64,000 bases of DNA from Enchytraeus crypticus (lineage: Eukaryota; Annelida; Clitellata; Enchytraeida; Enchytraeidae). Below, in pieces: positions 15,906-27,900 of the stretch. The DNA lies in assembly GCA_905160935.1 (NCBI GenBank), contig CAJHZI010000711.1, positions 315,001 to 379,000 of the forward strand, in the 5' to 3' direction. The notes under the pieces are model-generated. The model saw nothing but the letters and a program-made list of their open reading frames with translations, was not told the DNA's origin and searched no databases. The translations under genes and the position numbers were made by a program. Position 1 is the first letter of the stretch; every line of letters begins with the position of its first letter.

Positions 15906-15950
15906 TAAAATAAACAAGCTGTGTGAAAGAGAATATTCTAAATTAATTTT

Positions 15951-18900
15951 ATGAGTAAAATAGAGAAATCTCGTCGGGGTGATGATGAAGAGGAAGATGA
16001 AGGAGAAGAGAAGATATATTGTATATGTCGTAGTACTGATATTAGTCGCTTTATGATGTAAGTACTTATATTATGTAAATGCTCAGCCGGTGGAAAATTA
16101 TATGTATTGAAAATGCTAAGTTTGTATATTTCAGCAGCTAATAGTACTAATTATTAGTTAATTAGTTAGTTTTATTTCAAGTCAACATATATATGTAATT
16201 ATTTAGTTTTATTTCAAAGTCAAAATATTCATGTATAGATAGACGAATAAATATTCAAACGAACAAGCAATATTCACAGAAACAACAATAATAATAATAA
16301 TAGTAATAATAACACACATTATAGTGAAATTATCAACTACATTGATATCTATCACTTTTAATACCACCTGTTAAATCCATTAGACAATTTTGTCCATGTT
16401 CTGTACAACCAGTCCAGTGAATTACCGAGATTTTACTCTCAGATCACCGCTTTTGGGATTCGAACCCACGAGGGTTCAATTCACCTCAGGACCTATCATT
16501 TAAAACTTCATGACGTTAGCTACACCTCTAACCATTGTGCTATTGAGACATTCAATAGCAACATAATTAATCCAACTTCTTTGTGATAGAATATAATGAA
16601 ATGCGTAAACTAGTGGTTTTCGGGTGTCCTGAGGGTCCTAACGGTCTATAATTAGAATTAAACCGATATTTCAGAGGATGCGAGGCATGTGAGGAGTGGT
16701 ATCACGGGGACTGTATCAACGTTACAGAGGAACAGGCTCAGTATATCAAGCACTGGTACTGCCAGAAGTGTAGAGGTCAGTAATAATAATAATAATAAAG
16801 GTTTAACGTCCTTTTCCTCATCCAAGGATGATGTCAGGCACGTCCCCACTGCACACATCACTACATATCAATTCACCCAAACTAATTTGTGAAGAAATGT
16901 GGTGATTAGAAGTATGGAGGACGGCTTCTTTTGTGCTTAGCTGCTCTGTGAGACCCTTGTTGGGCTCAAGGTGCCCAGTGCGGCTGTTAGTAGATTGTTA
17001 AAGAAATATGCACGTATATTCGTAAAGGCTTGAAACAACAAATGTCACTGATCTCGCTGTTACTCCATCACTTGATAAGTTTTATGCCTGGAATGTGGCG
17101 GTTTAACTGATTATGTTTGTTTTGTTTATAGCTATTGATTTTGTGTTGTGCATAATTGAGAAATAATTTTAAAATTGCATAAATTGGCTATCGGCAGATG
17201 TTGCTCAATCACTTCAGTGACCTTATATGGAGCTGGAATTGTATTAAACTGAGAATTCTCATATATTCCGTTAGTCTTATATTAAATTAGTCTGATTGAG
17301 GCAATTTTCTGTCACCTATACCCATAGACTCAGTAACGAGTGAATTGACTGCAGCTAGATTTTCACCAAGAACTGTTGCCATGAGCAAATCAAATTACAT
17401 TGAAAGAAAAAGAGTTCTAGGATATATAATAGGCTGTGTCAGTCGCTTCATAATTGAAATGTTTATGTATGATTGTGATTGGCTGCAGTGAGATTCCCGT
17501 CGCTAAAGATCACCTATCACAAGAAGAGGGTAGCGGTTGAGCCACTAGATCCCTCAGAGACTAAGAGGAAGCAGGAATCTACGCCTTCGACCTCTGGAAC
17601 ATCAACAGATAAACACTCGTCTAAATCTGCTGCAGCATCTTCTAAGCATGATCTACACAAGAAGCATGATAAGAGTGATAAACATGATAAACGTGATAAG
17701 AGTGATAAACATGATAAACGTGACAAGAGTGATAAACATGATAAACGTGATAAACATGATAGGAGTGATAAACACGAGAAGCATGATAAGCACAAGATCA
17801 AGCACAAATCTAGCGTATGTATAAAGTCATTTATATAGCTCTATAGCTTAAACATTTGGCTAATCTCTGCTAATTTTTTCAAGTAGAATTTTTGATAACA
17901 TTGCGTGTTTTTTTAGCTTTACTACTTTGAGATCCAGATAACTTTGAAGTCTGTAGCAGTGCATATGATTTGCCATTACATTTGATTTCGCTTTTGTTAT
18001 GATCATTACAAGCCTAAGGTAACAAGACCTAAGGATTGACACTAAATCATTGTGTTTTTTATTGTAGACAACGCATGCCTGAGTATATTTTGTGGTAATC
18101 AGTGTATGTTATATAATAAACAGCGCTTGTGTTCTATATGAAACAATGCCTGTGTGTATTGTGTGGTATTCAGTGCTTGTGTTTGTTATATAATAAATAG
18201 TGCCTGTGTTCTATATGATAAACAATGCCTATGTTTGCGGTGTGGTTAACAATGCATTTGTTATGTGATAAACAGAATCTGAGCTGTTTATCACATGTTA
18301 TGTGTACATATGTATTCTGCATTTATTGTTTAGCAAATGCTTGCTTTTGTTGTATGGGAAAAATTCCTGTACTTGTTGTGTGGTGACAGTATATTCGTAT
18401 CCCGACCCTGTTTAAACTGGGATTCAAGGGAAGATGATGATGATGATGTTGTGTGGTAAACAATGCCTGTGATTGTAGCGTGGTAAACAGTGGCTGTATT
18501 TATTGCGTGTTAAACAATGCTTGTGGTTGTAGCCTGGTATACAACGGCTGTATTTATTGTGTATTAAACAATGCCTGTTTTTGTAGCGTGGTATACAACG
18601 GCTATATTTATTGTGTGTTAAACAATGCCTGTGATTGTAGCGTGGTATACAATGGCTGTATTTATTGTGTGTTCAACAACGCTTGTGGTTGTAGCCTGGT
18701 AAACAACGGTTGTATTTATTGTATGTTAAACAAATGCCTAATTACAAATACATAATTTCTTTTATTGAATAATAGTAGCCATGCTGTTAAAAATTGTACT
18801 AGGCCTATTCACTATTGTTAAAAGAAGCATTGCTTATTATGATCTAGAATGGTCAACAGTAGATATTTAGGTGAATTAGTTAAACTAAATGTCTCGTAAT

Positions 18901-21900
18901 TGAAATATACGGATCACATTCAAATGCCTGTGGCTGTAGCTTGGTAAACAACGGTTGTATTTATTGTGTGTCAAACAACGCCTGTGTTTGTAGCATGATA
19001 AACAACAGTTGTTTTTGTTGCGTATTTACTAACGCTTGTGTTTGTTGCAGTCGTTACCTCACCGCGACAACGGCACGGCTGAGAGAGAAAGGCAGGAGGA
19101 GACGAGAGAGAAGAAGTGTGGTCTGTGCAAGGCCTGCAGTCGTGTGGAGGATTGTGGTCAATGCGAGTTCTGCAAGGTAGCGTAGCTCTCCATTGTTTGT
19201 ATAGTCTATATGTAGTCATGATTATCCTTTAAAGTAGTCTCAAAGACCGATCTCAGTCATGACACTGCTATATAAATTTTTGTTTTTAATACTAAGAATA
19301 ATAATGAATACATATTAAGCTATACATCTCTACGTAGTAAGCTATACATATTAAGCTATATACCTATACATATTAAGCTATACATATATTATATTAAATT
19401 TCTTCTGTGTCCAGGTCGCTACAGTATAAACCGACCTTAAACTACACATGTCCTAAAAGGCGACTAAGCAGGAAGTTGAGGAATTCAGTGTTAAACTGTG
19501 ATGGGATAGACAGTTAACAAATGTGATAAGAAATAGAAAGAAAAGCTGGGTGGGACATATGATAAGGAGGATGGTTTGCTAAAGGATGTAATAGAAGGAA
19601 GAATGCAGGGGAAAAGAGTTGGAGGAAGACCAAGACATGTGGTGCTGAATAGTCTGATAACAAATTCATACATAGAGATGTAATGGAAGGCTGAGGATAG
19701 AATTGGTTGGAAGAGTTATAGTCCACTAGATGGAGAATGGAAACTACATCATGGCTATATTTTCCAAGGTGAAGGCTGCATTACGGTTTGATCAAGGTTG
19801 AGCCTTTTTTATGGGATAAACTTGTTGATCAGTAGAGAGCTCTTACTGAATATGAAAGCAGACTGTTAGTATGAATATGTACCTTAGACTTGTCACTTGC
19901 AGAACACAAGAGAGACATATTCTACGGCTTTTCAGCTCTTGCGTTCTGGAACTGTACCCTCTTTGTGTGCCAGTTCTGTCTACTGATTGTAAGCTCTTCC
20001 TGCTGTTACATATTAATGCTTCTGATTTAGGATATGAAGAAATTTGGAGGAAAGAATCTTCTCAGGCGTAAATGTAAATATCGACAGTGTCAGGAATATG
20101 TAAGTTAAATTAAAGCTTTTATTTCCTATTTCTGCCTTGCCATCGTATTGTCTCATTACTATAGTTTATGTTTTAATATCTCACTAGCACATCTCTCTGG
20201 TGTAATGCTATTACTTGTTGTAGCGGGGTGTAATGATATTACTTGTTGTAGCGGGTGTAATGATATTACTTGTTGTAGCGGGGTGTAATGCTATTACTTG
20301 TTGTAGCGGGGTGTAATGCTATTACTTGTTGTAGCGGGGTGTAATGATATTACTTGTTGTAGCGGGGTGTAATGATATTACTTGTTGTAGCGGGGTGTAA
20401 TGATATTACTTGTTGTAGCGGGTGTAATGATATTACTTGTTGTAGCGGGGTGTAATGATATTACTTGTTGTAGCGGGGTGTAATGATATTACTTGTTGTA
20501 GCGGGTGTAATGATATTACTTGTTGTAGCGGGGTGTAATGATATTACTTGTTGTAGCGGGGTGTAATGATATTACTTGTTGTAGCGGGGTGTAATGATAT
20601 TACTTGTTGTAGCGGGTGTAATGATATTACTTGTTGTAGCGGGGTGTAATGATATTACTTGTTGTAGCGGGGTGTAATGATATTACTTGTTGTAGCGGGT
20701 GTAATGATATTACTTGTTGTAGCGGGGTGTAATGCTATTACTTGTTGTAGCGGGGTGTAATGCTATTACTTGTTGTAGCGGGGTGTAATGATATTACTTG
20801 TTGTAGCGGGGTGTAATGATATTACTTGTTGTAGCGGGGTGTAATGATATTACTTGTTGTAGCGGGTGTAATGATATTACGGGGTGTAATGATATTACTT
20901 GTTGTAGCGGGGTGTAATGATATTACTTGTTGTAGTGGGTGTAATGATATTACTTGTTGTAGCGGGGTGTAATGCTATTACTTGTTGTAGCGGGGTGTAA
21001 TGCTATTACTTGTTGTAGCGGGGTGTAATGATATTACTTGTTGTAGCGGGGTGTAATGATATTACTTGTTGTAGCGGGGTGTAATGTACTTGTTGTAGCG
21101 GGGTGTAATGCTATTACTTTTTGTAGCGGGGTGTAATGCTATTACTTGTTGTAGCGGGTGTAATGATATTACTTGTTGTAGCAGAGTGTATGACATTGCT
21201 TGTTGTAGCGGGGTGTGATGAAGGAGGAAAGATCAGAGCAGGCTGGTCAGGTTAAACGAGAAGTCTCTACGTCACAGCATGACTCTAAACACTCTCACTC
21301 GTACGTTCTCTTCTTTGTAATATTTACATCATTACAAGCACAGAGTTCTGAGCTTAGAGCTCTGATCATAGGAGCCTAATGTTGTTGTCTTGCCAGATTC
21401 ACTGCATTGATTGCTGGTTGTTGAATAAAAATTGTCGTCATCGATGTGAACATTACATTGTTCCAAACCCTTTTTAGGGTTAGATGAATAAATAAAAGTA
21501 AGTTAAAAAAGGCGCTTCACTAATAAAGGTTTTAAATTCATGTACTGGATTACTTGCCCGCACTTTTTCTGTTTCGTTAGAATTTATATTGATTTTAAAA
21601 ATTTCATTATTTTTAGTGATTGATTGATTGATTGCAGGGAACACAAAGAGAAGTCATCTTCTATTACCAGCAGCAGCAAACATAAAGAGACAGGAAGTGG
21701 TAGCAACAGTGCTACCACTGGTAACAACAGTGCTGCCACTGGTAACAACAGTGCTGCCACTGGTAGCAACAGTGCTACCATCAAGCAACAACAACAACAC
21801 GTAGCTGCCGTTAAGTCCACCTCTACACTCAGCACATTATCTGCTGTCTCCAATGAAGTCCTATCTGTTAGTGCTCACTATATGTATCACCTTATATCAC

Positions 21901-24900
21901 TGTGGTAGAGGTTGTAGTAGTAAAAGCAATATACAATGAAGGCAGTGAAGTTAAATGTCTGCGACTGTATTACAAATGATACTGTCTGAGGTGGTCGGGC
22001 TGGGATTTCAGCCGATGACCTCCGGCTTCTCTGACAAGCTTGCTACCCGCTTGCATCAGCTGATTAGTGTTTTTTATAATTATTTGATTTGTGTTGTGTT
22101 CGGGTTGTTTGAAGAATTGACCAACCGGTGACTGTAGATGTAGGACAGAGAGGAAGACAGTCTATTCTGTCTCGACCCTAGTTAAACTTAGATGCAAGGG
22201 AAGATGATGATGATTTGATTTATGCGTATTTGTAAATCACTGTGTTTTATTTACATGGTTCAAGTGATGAGCCATGTGCCCATCGGCTGGTAAAACTATT
22301 GTTAACGTTAGTTTCCTCACTCGAAAGCGATGTCAGTGACAGGCAAGCCCAGGATTTGAACCCTGTACATGCTGCTCCACGGTCGAGAATCTTACCGACA
22401 TCGCCACTGGCTCAGCCTCTCGTTCATCTTTCACTAATGCTCAGTCGAAATTTCAAGGTTCAACCAGGGCTGATGTAGCCTTTAGGCTTGCCATTTATAA
22501 ACGATTTGTAGTCGAGTTGCATGTAAAATTAATTTTTTATGTATTTAGTAGTTTGCTTTCCTTATTTTCATTATATTTATGTTCTTTAATGCATTATTTA
22601 CTATTTTATATGCATTTTTATGTTAGACGTTAAATTCTGTTTATATTTATTATTTATTCTATAACACTCTAGTGTTATAGAATAAATAATAAATAGAATG
22701 TCTCGATGATTTTTAGCTTTGAAATTTGTGTGAAGGAGAGAGCAGGATCTACTGGTCCCTGATCATCATCCCAAGCAGTTTATTCCACAGTTCTTTTGTA
22801 TGTGTTGATAGAGCAGTTCTTTAGATGTATCGGTGGAGGCTCACAAGGAGGTGCTCAGTGTTGTGAAGGACAAGCCACAACCCACTAGCAACAAGATGGC
22901 GCCGCAGGTCACGAGCTCATGTATTTCTAACTGCTAGATATTCATGTTTCTATAGTTAAATGTTTACTTAAATAACTATTGGTCAGTTTCAACGAATGGA
23001 ATGGGCATATTTTGATTGTTGTAGGACAGAGAGGAATGGAGAAGGTCTGTTTGCATCCCGACCCTGGTTAAACTGGGACTCTAGGGAAGATGATAATGAT
23101 GATGAACTATTGTTGAATTTTTAGAAATGTATTTTTTTTTAAATTTTCTTAAATATCTGCTGTTAAACTTGAAGGCTAGTGCTAGGTATTTAGCTTCAGC
23201 TGTGGTTAATGTACTGTTACCATATTTTTTTCTCTAGCAACTTCTACTGTGTATAGTTTTTTATTCATTACATACATTAGCGTAATTTGGTTTCTTGAAG
23301 ACAATACAACGGGGCAAGGCAACAGTCACAGAGGTCCTAGTGATGTGTTTTGCTATGCAATGTAACTAAATTTTGTCTTCTTTTAAATTCACTGATTTAT
23401 TTATTTATTTGTTTTTCGTTTTATAATAAACAACAAATACAGCATACTTGACTAGAAACGAAACAAACAATCGTGAAGAGTGTTACCACAAGAGAGCCAA
23501 AGCTCTGTGAGGTAATACGGTCAGAAGCAGCAACTAAGAATAACAAATACGTTTTGTAATCGTCTTCTATGCTCAGAATTCATGTATATTCATATGTATC
23601 TTAAAGAGCTAATGCTAACTTCAGTTTCCTCACTCAAAAGCGATGTCATGGACAGGTGAGCCCAGGACCAGGATTTGAACCCCGCACATACTGATGCGTG
23701 GTTGAGCGTCTTGTCGACATCGCCACTGGCTCCAGCCAGCCATGACGATGAAGCTTATAGACGTATTCATTGGTAGTCCTCTGACATCACCTTCTCATGA
23801 AAAAACCAATATTTAATCTCTAAATATTTTAAAAATCGTTATCGCACGAAATTTCTATGACGTAGGACAGAGAGGATTTGAGACTGTCTATTTGTATCCT
23901 GACCCTAGTTAAACTGGGATTCAAGGGAAGATGATGATGATGATGATGTTATCAGCACAAAGTTTCTCTCATGTTCTGCTGCTATTACAGCAGGACGATG
24001 TTGCGGTGGCAGGGAAGCAGTCTAAGAGCAAGTCTGGTAAAGGTGGCGGTGACTCGTACTACCAACCTCAGATCAATCAGCTCTCTGGCGCTCAGTTCTA
24101 CAGTGCCCTGGCATCCAGTGAGTACCGGCAGTGCTTCGGGCCCGGCTGTGTACAGGTGGCTAGGCGTAACTCTAAATACTGCTCAGACGACTGCGGCCTT
24201 AACCTTGCTACCAAGTAAGAGTTTACAGCACAATAGCAGCCTTAACCTTGCTATCAAGTAAGAGTTTACAGCACAATAGCAGCCTCAACCTTGCTATCAA
24301 GTAAGAGTTTACAGCACAATAGCAGCCTTAACCTTGCTACCAAGTAAGAGTTTACAACACAATAGCAGCCTTAACCTTGCTACCAAGTAAGAGTTTACAA
24401 CACAATAGCAGCCTTAACCTTGTTACCAAGTAAGAGTTTACAACACAATAGCAGCCTTAACCTTGCTACCTAGTAAGAGTTTACAGCACAATAGCAGCCA
24501 TAACCTCACTATCAAGTAAGAGTTTTGAGAACAACGCTCTCTCTCTTAGAGCACTGCCTACTGGCAGGTCCATGGTATATAACACAGCGCAATAGCATTT
24601 ATTACTGCTAGTCTCTTTGCGGTAAATGATTAGTGTGTTTGATCTGTAATTATTGATTAGATGATTAAGAAATTTGAATCTGAATGATGAATTTGATGAA
24701 TTCATCTGAATGGTAAATTCAGATGAATTTGATGAATTCATCTGAATGGTAAATTCAGATGAATTTGATGAATTCATCTGAATGGTAAATTCAGATGAAT
24801 TTGATGAATTCATCTGAATGGTAAATTCAGATGAATTTGATGAATTCATCTGAATGGTAAATTCAGATGAATTTGATGAATTCATCTGAATGTTAAATTC

Positions 24901-27900
24901 AGATGAATTTGATGAATTCATCTGAATGGTAAATTCAGATGAATTTGATGAATTCATCTGAATGGTAAATTCAGATGAATTGATGAATTCATCTGAATGG
25001 TAAATTCAGATGAATTGATGAATTCATCTTAATGGGAAATTCAGATGGATTTGACATTTTGACAAGAGCAGTTTCCTTATCTACATGAATGAATGTTAAT
25101 AAATCAACCAATCAAATTCTGCCGTTCTAGTAGTATTTAATCAGCTGTGGCAGGGCAGTCGACGTATTGTATTGTATTGTAGTCGTATCTTTGAGATACT
25201 ACCACAGCGTATTCAGCAGTGGTAGGGCAGTAGATGTATTCTATTGTATTCTACTTTATTATATTGTAGTCGTATCTTTGAGATCCTACCACAGCGTATT
25301 CAGCAGTGGTAGGGCAGTCCACAGCGGATTCAGCAGTGGTAGGGCAGTAGATGTATTCTATTGTATTCTACTCTTGTATTGTAGTCGTATCTTTAAGATA
25401 CTACCACAGCGTATTCAGCAGTGGCAGGGCAGTAGATGTATTCTATTGTATTCTACTTTATTATATTGTAGTCGTATCTTTGAGATCCTACCACAGCGTA
25501 TTCAGCAGTGGCAGGCGAGTAAATGTATTGCGGAGGAGAACAACAAGAAGACTCTTGATGAGATCAGGCACAAGCAGTGTGTGGCCTCAGAGAAGCTGAT
25601 GGAGCTACAGTTGAGACGTCAAGAGCTGGAGGAAGTGATAGCTCGTGGCAAGCAAGTCTCCGTACTGCCTGAAGCTGAGGTGCCTTAATCCTTACTTCAT
25701 CTATCAATCAATCAATCAAGAATTTAACGTCCGGTTCCTCGTCATAAGGCAAAGTCAGGGACTTAATCTATTTTAGAGTCTGAGCTAATGCTGGTGGGAT
25801 ATTGCTGTATAAGGCGCTGCTAAATGGTTTAAAGGACTTTTCTATTTGAGATGTGAAGGTACTTTTAGTTCCTGTGACTGTTGCTTAAAGTGCAGTAGAA
25901 GTACTGTGGTCTCTTATGCAGGGATCATTATAATTATAGTAGAAGATGAATGTCTAGTAAAGGAGTAAGAGAAAAGTTAGAGTAGAAGTATTGTGGTTTC
26001 ATATGCTGTATTCATTACAATAGACGATGAATGTGTGGTAATGGAGTAAAAGAAAAGTTACAGTAGAATAAAGTTCTGTTTTCTTACTTATGTTATGTTA
26101 TGTTGTTCTTACATCTGAAGTTTATGTAGGCGTGACCTATTTGACAATGAATCAGCTGTTTTCAGGTTGCCCTTTGTATTCTGCTGAACTATCTCTTGTT
26201 TTCTACTTAACAGTCCTCTACTAAACCTGGTCTCTTGTGTGTATATACTTCATCATTGTATGAGGAAACTGACGTTAAACCTTTATGATTATATGTTAGA
26301 TATAATTGTGTATTATGACTACTATGTGCATATGATGTTGTACGTAGAACGCTGACACGGAGGATGACGCCTCAGAGCTATGCATGTTTTGTGTTGTATT
26401 AGATATCATCATGGATAATCTCTTATGTGCTAGATATCATCATGAATAATCTCTTATGTGCTAGATATCATCGTGGATAATCTCTTATATGTTAGATATC
26501 ATCATGAATAATCTCTTATATGTTAGATATCATCATGGATGATCTCTTATATGCTAGATATCATCATGGATGATGTTGTACGTAGAACGCTGACACGGAG
26601 GACGACGCCTCAGAACTGAACATGTTCTGCGTAACGTGTGGTATGGAGGTACCTCAGAAGATTGCTCTGCGACACATGGAGAAATGCTTCAACAAGGTAC
26701 TTCCTATCTTTTACTGTGTGGAATAATTATTTAATTACTAATATTAAATTTATTATTATTATTTAATTATTTATTTACAAACATACATGAATGTGCAGAA
26801 AATCTTTATTGTACATAGATATAATGCTTCGAATAGGAAAGATCGTTTAACAGAAAGTCTCAAGAGATACACAAAGACAGCAACAAGGTGCTCCCCGTTT
26901 TTTACTGTGTGAAATAATTATTTACTAGCATACTTGTAAATGCTGGAAATCTTTATTGTACATGTATATAATGCTTCATTTATTCTTTTGTACTATATTA
27001 AAACCTTTTTTGCCTAAACCACCTTTTCTTTAATTCCCTTTACTTTGGACTGATTTTCTGGTTTTTGGAATTTGCACCGTTTGTGGACCTTCTTTTTGCT
27101 CGCCGGCTTGATTTTGTCTCAATAGTGCTCGATGTTGTCATTGATGACTGTAGCACTCTAATTGTTGTTAATTAATTGTTGTTATTATGTTGTACTAATG
27201 TCAGAAGGGCATGTGGTTGGTGAGCGCCTAGTCTCCAAAATTGCTACAAAAATGTAAACGAATGGAATGGTATGGGCATAATATGATTGGTGTGGGACAG
27301 AGATGATTGGAGAAGGTCCATTCGTATCTCGACCTTGGTTAAGCTGGGATTCTAGGGAAGCTGATGATGATGACTGTATTTTATTGTATTGTAATGTATT
27401 GTATTGTACTGTAATGTTTTGTAATGTATTGTACTGTATTGTACTGTATTGTACTGTATTATATTGTATTGTAATTTAATTTATTGTACTGTAGTGTATT
27501 GTATTGAAGTGCACTGTAATGTATTGTACTGTAAACGTATTGTATCGTACTATACTGTATTGTATTGTACTGTAATGTATTGTATTGTATTGGATTGTAT
27601 TGTGCTGCAATGCATTGTATTGTACTCTATTGTATTGTATTTCACTGTATTGTATTGTACTGTAATGTATTGTACTGTATTGTAGTGTTACTGTCTTGTA
27701 CTGTAATGTATTGCATTGCACTGTAATGATTTGTATTGTATTGTACTGTATTGTATTGTACTGTACTGTATTGTATTGTACTGTATTGTACTGTACTGTA
27801 ATGTATTATAATGTATTGTATTGTATTCTAATATATTACAGATAGAGAGTCAGACGTCGTTTGGCTCTATGTACAAGACTCGTATAGAGGGGGAGCAGAT

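Noticed and set aside
17517-17807. Minus-strand Leu/Ser/Cys-rich frame resembling a membrane peptide
   Set aside because: It is antisense to the KHDK repeat of CXXC1 exon 3.
20190-21208. CRISPR-like array
   Set aside because: Units are head-to-tail with no spacers and lie in an animal intron. It is a minisatellite.
24481-24957. 158-residue minus-strand frame with repeated NSSNSSEF
   Set aside because: It is the shadow of the 36-bp array in CXXC1 intron 9. There is no conserved protein similarity and no codon signal beyond the repeat.
27449-27721. Tyr/Cys-rich open frames on both strands
   Set aside because: They are read-through of the TATTG/TACTG array before CXXC1 exon 12.
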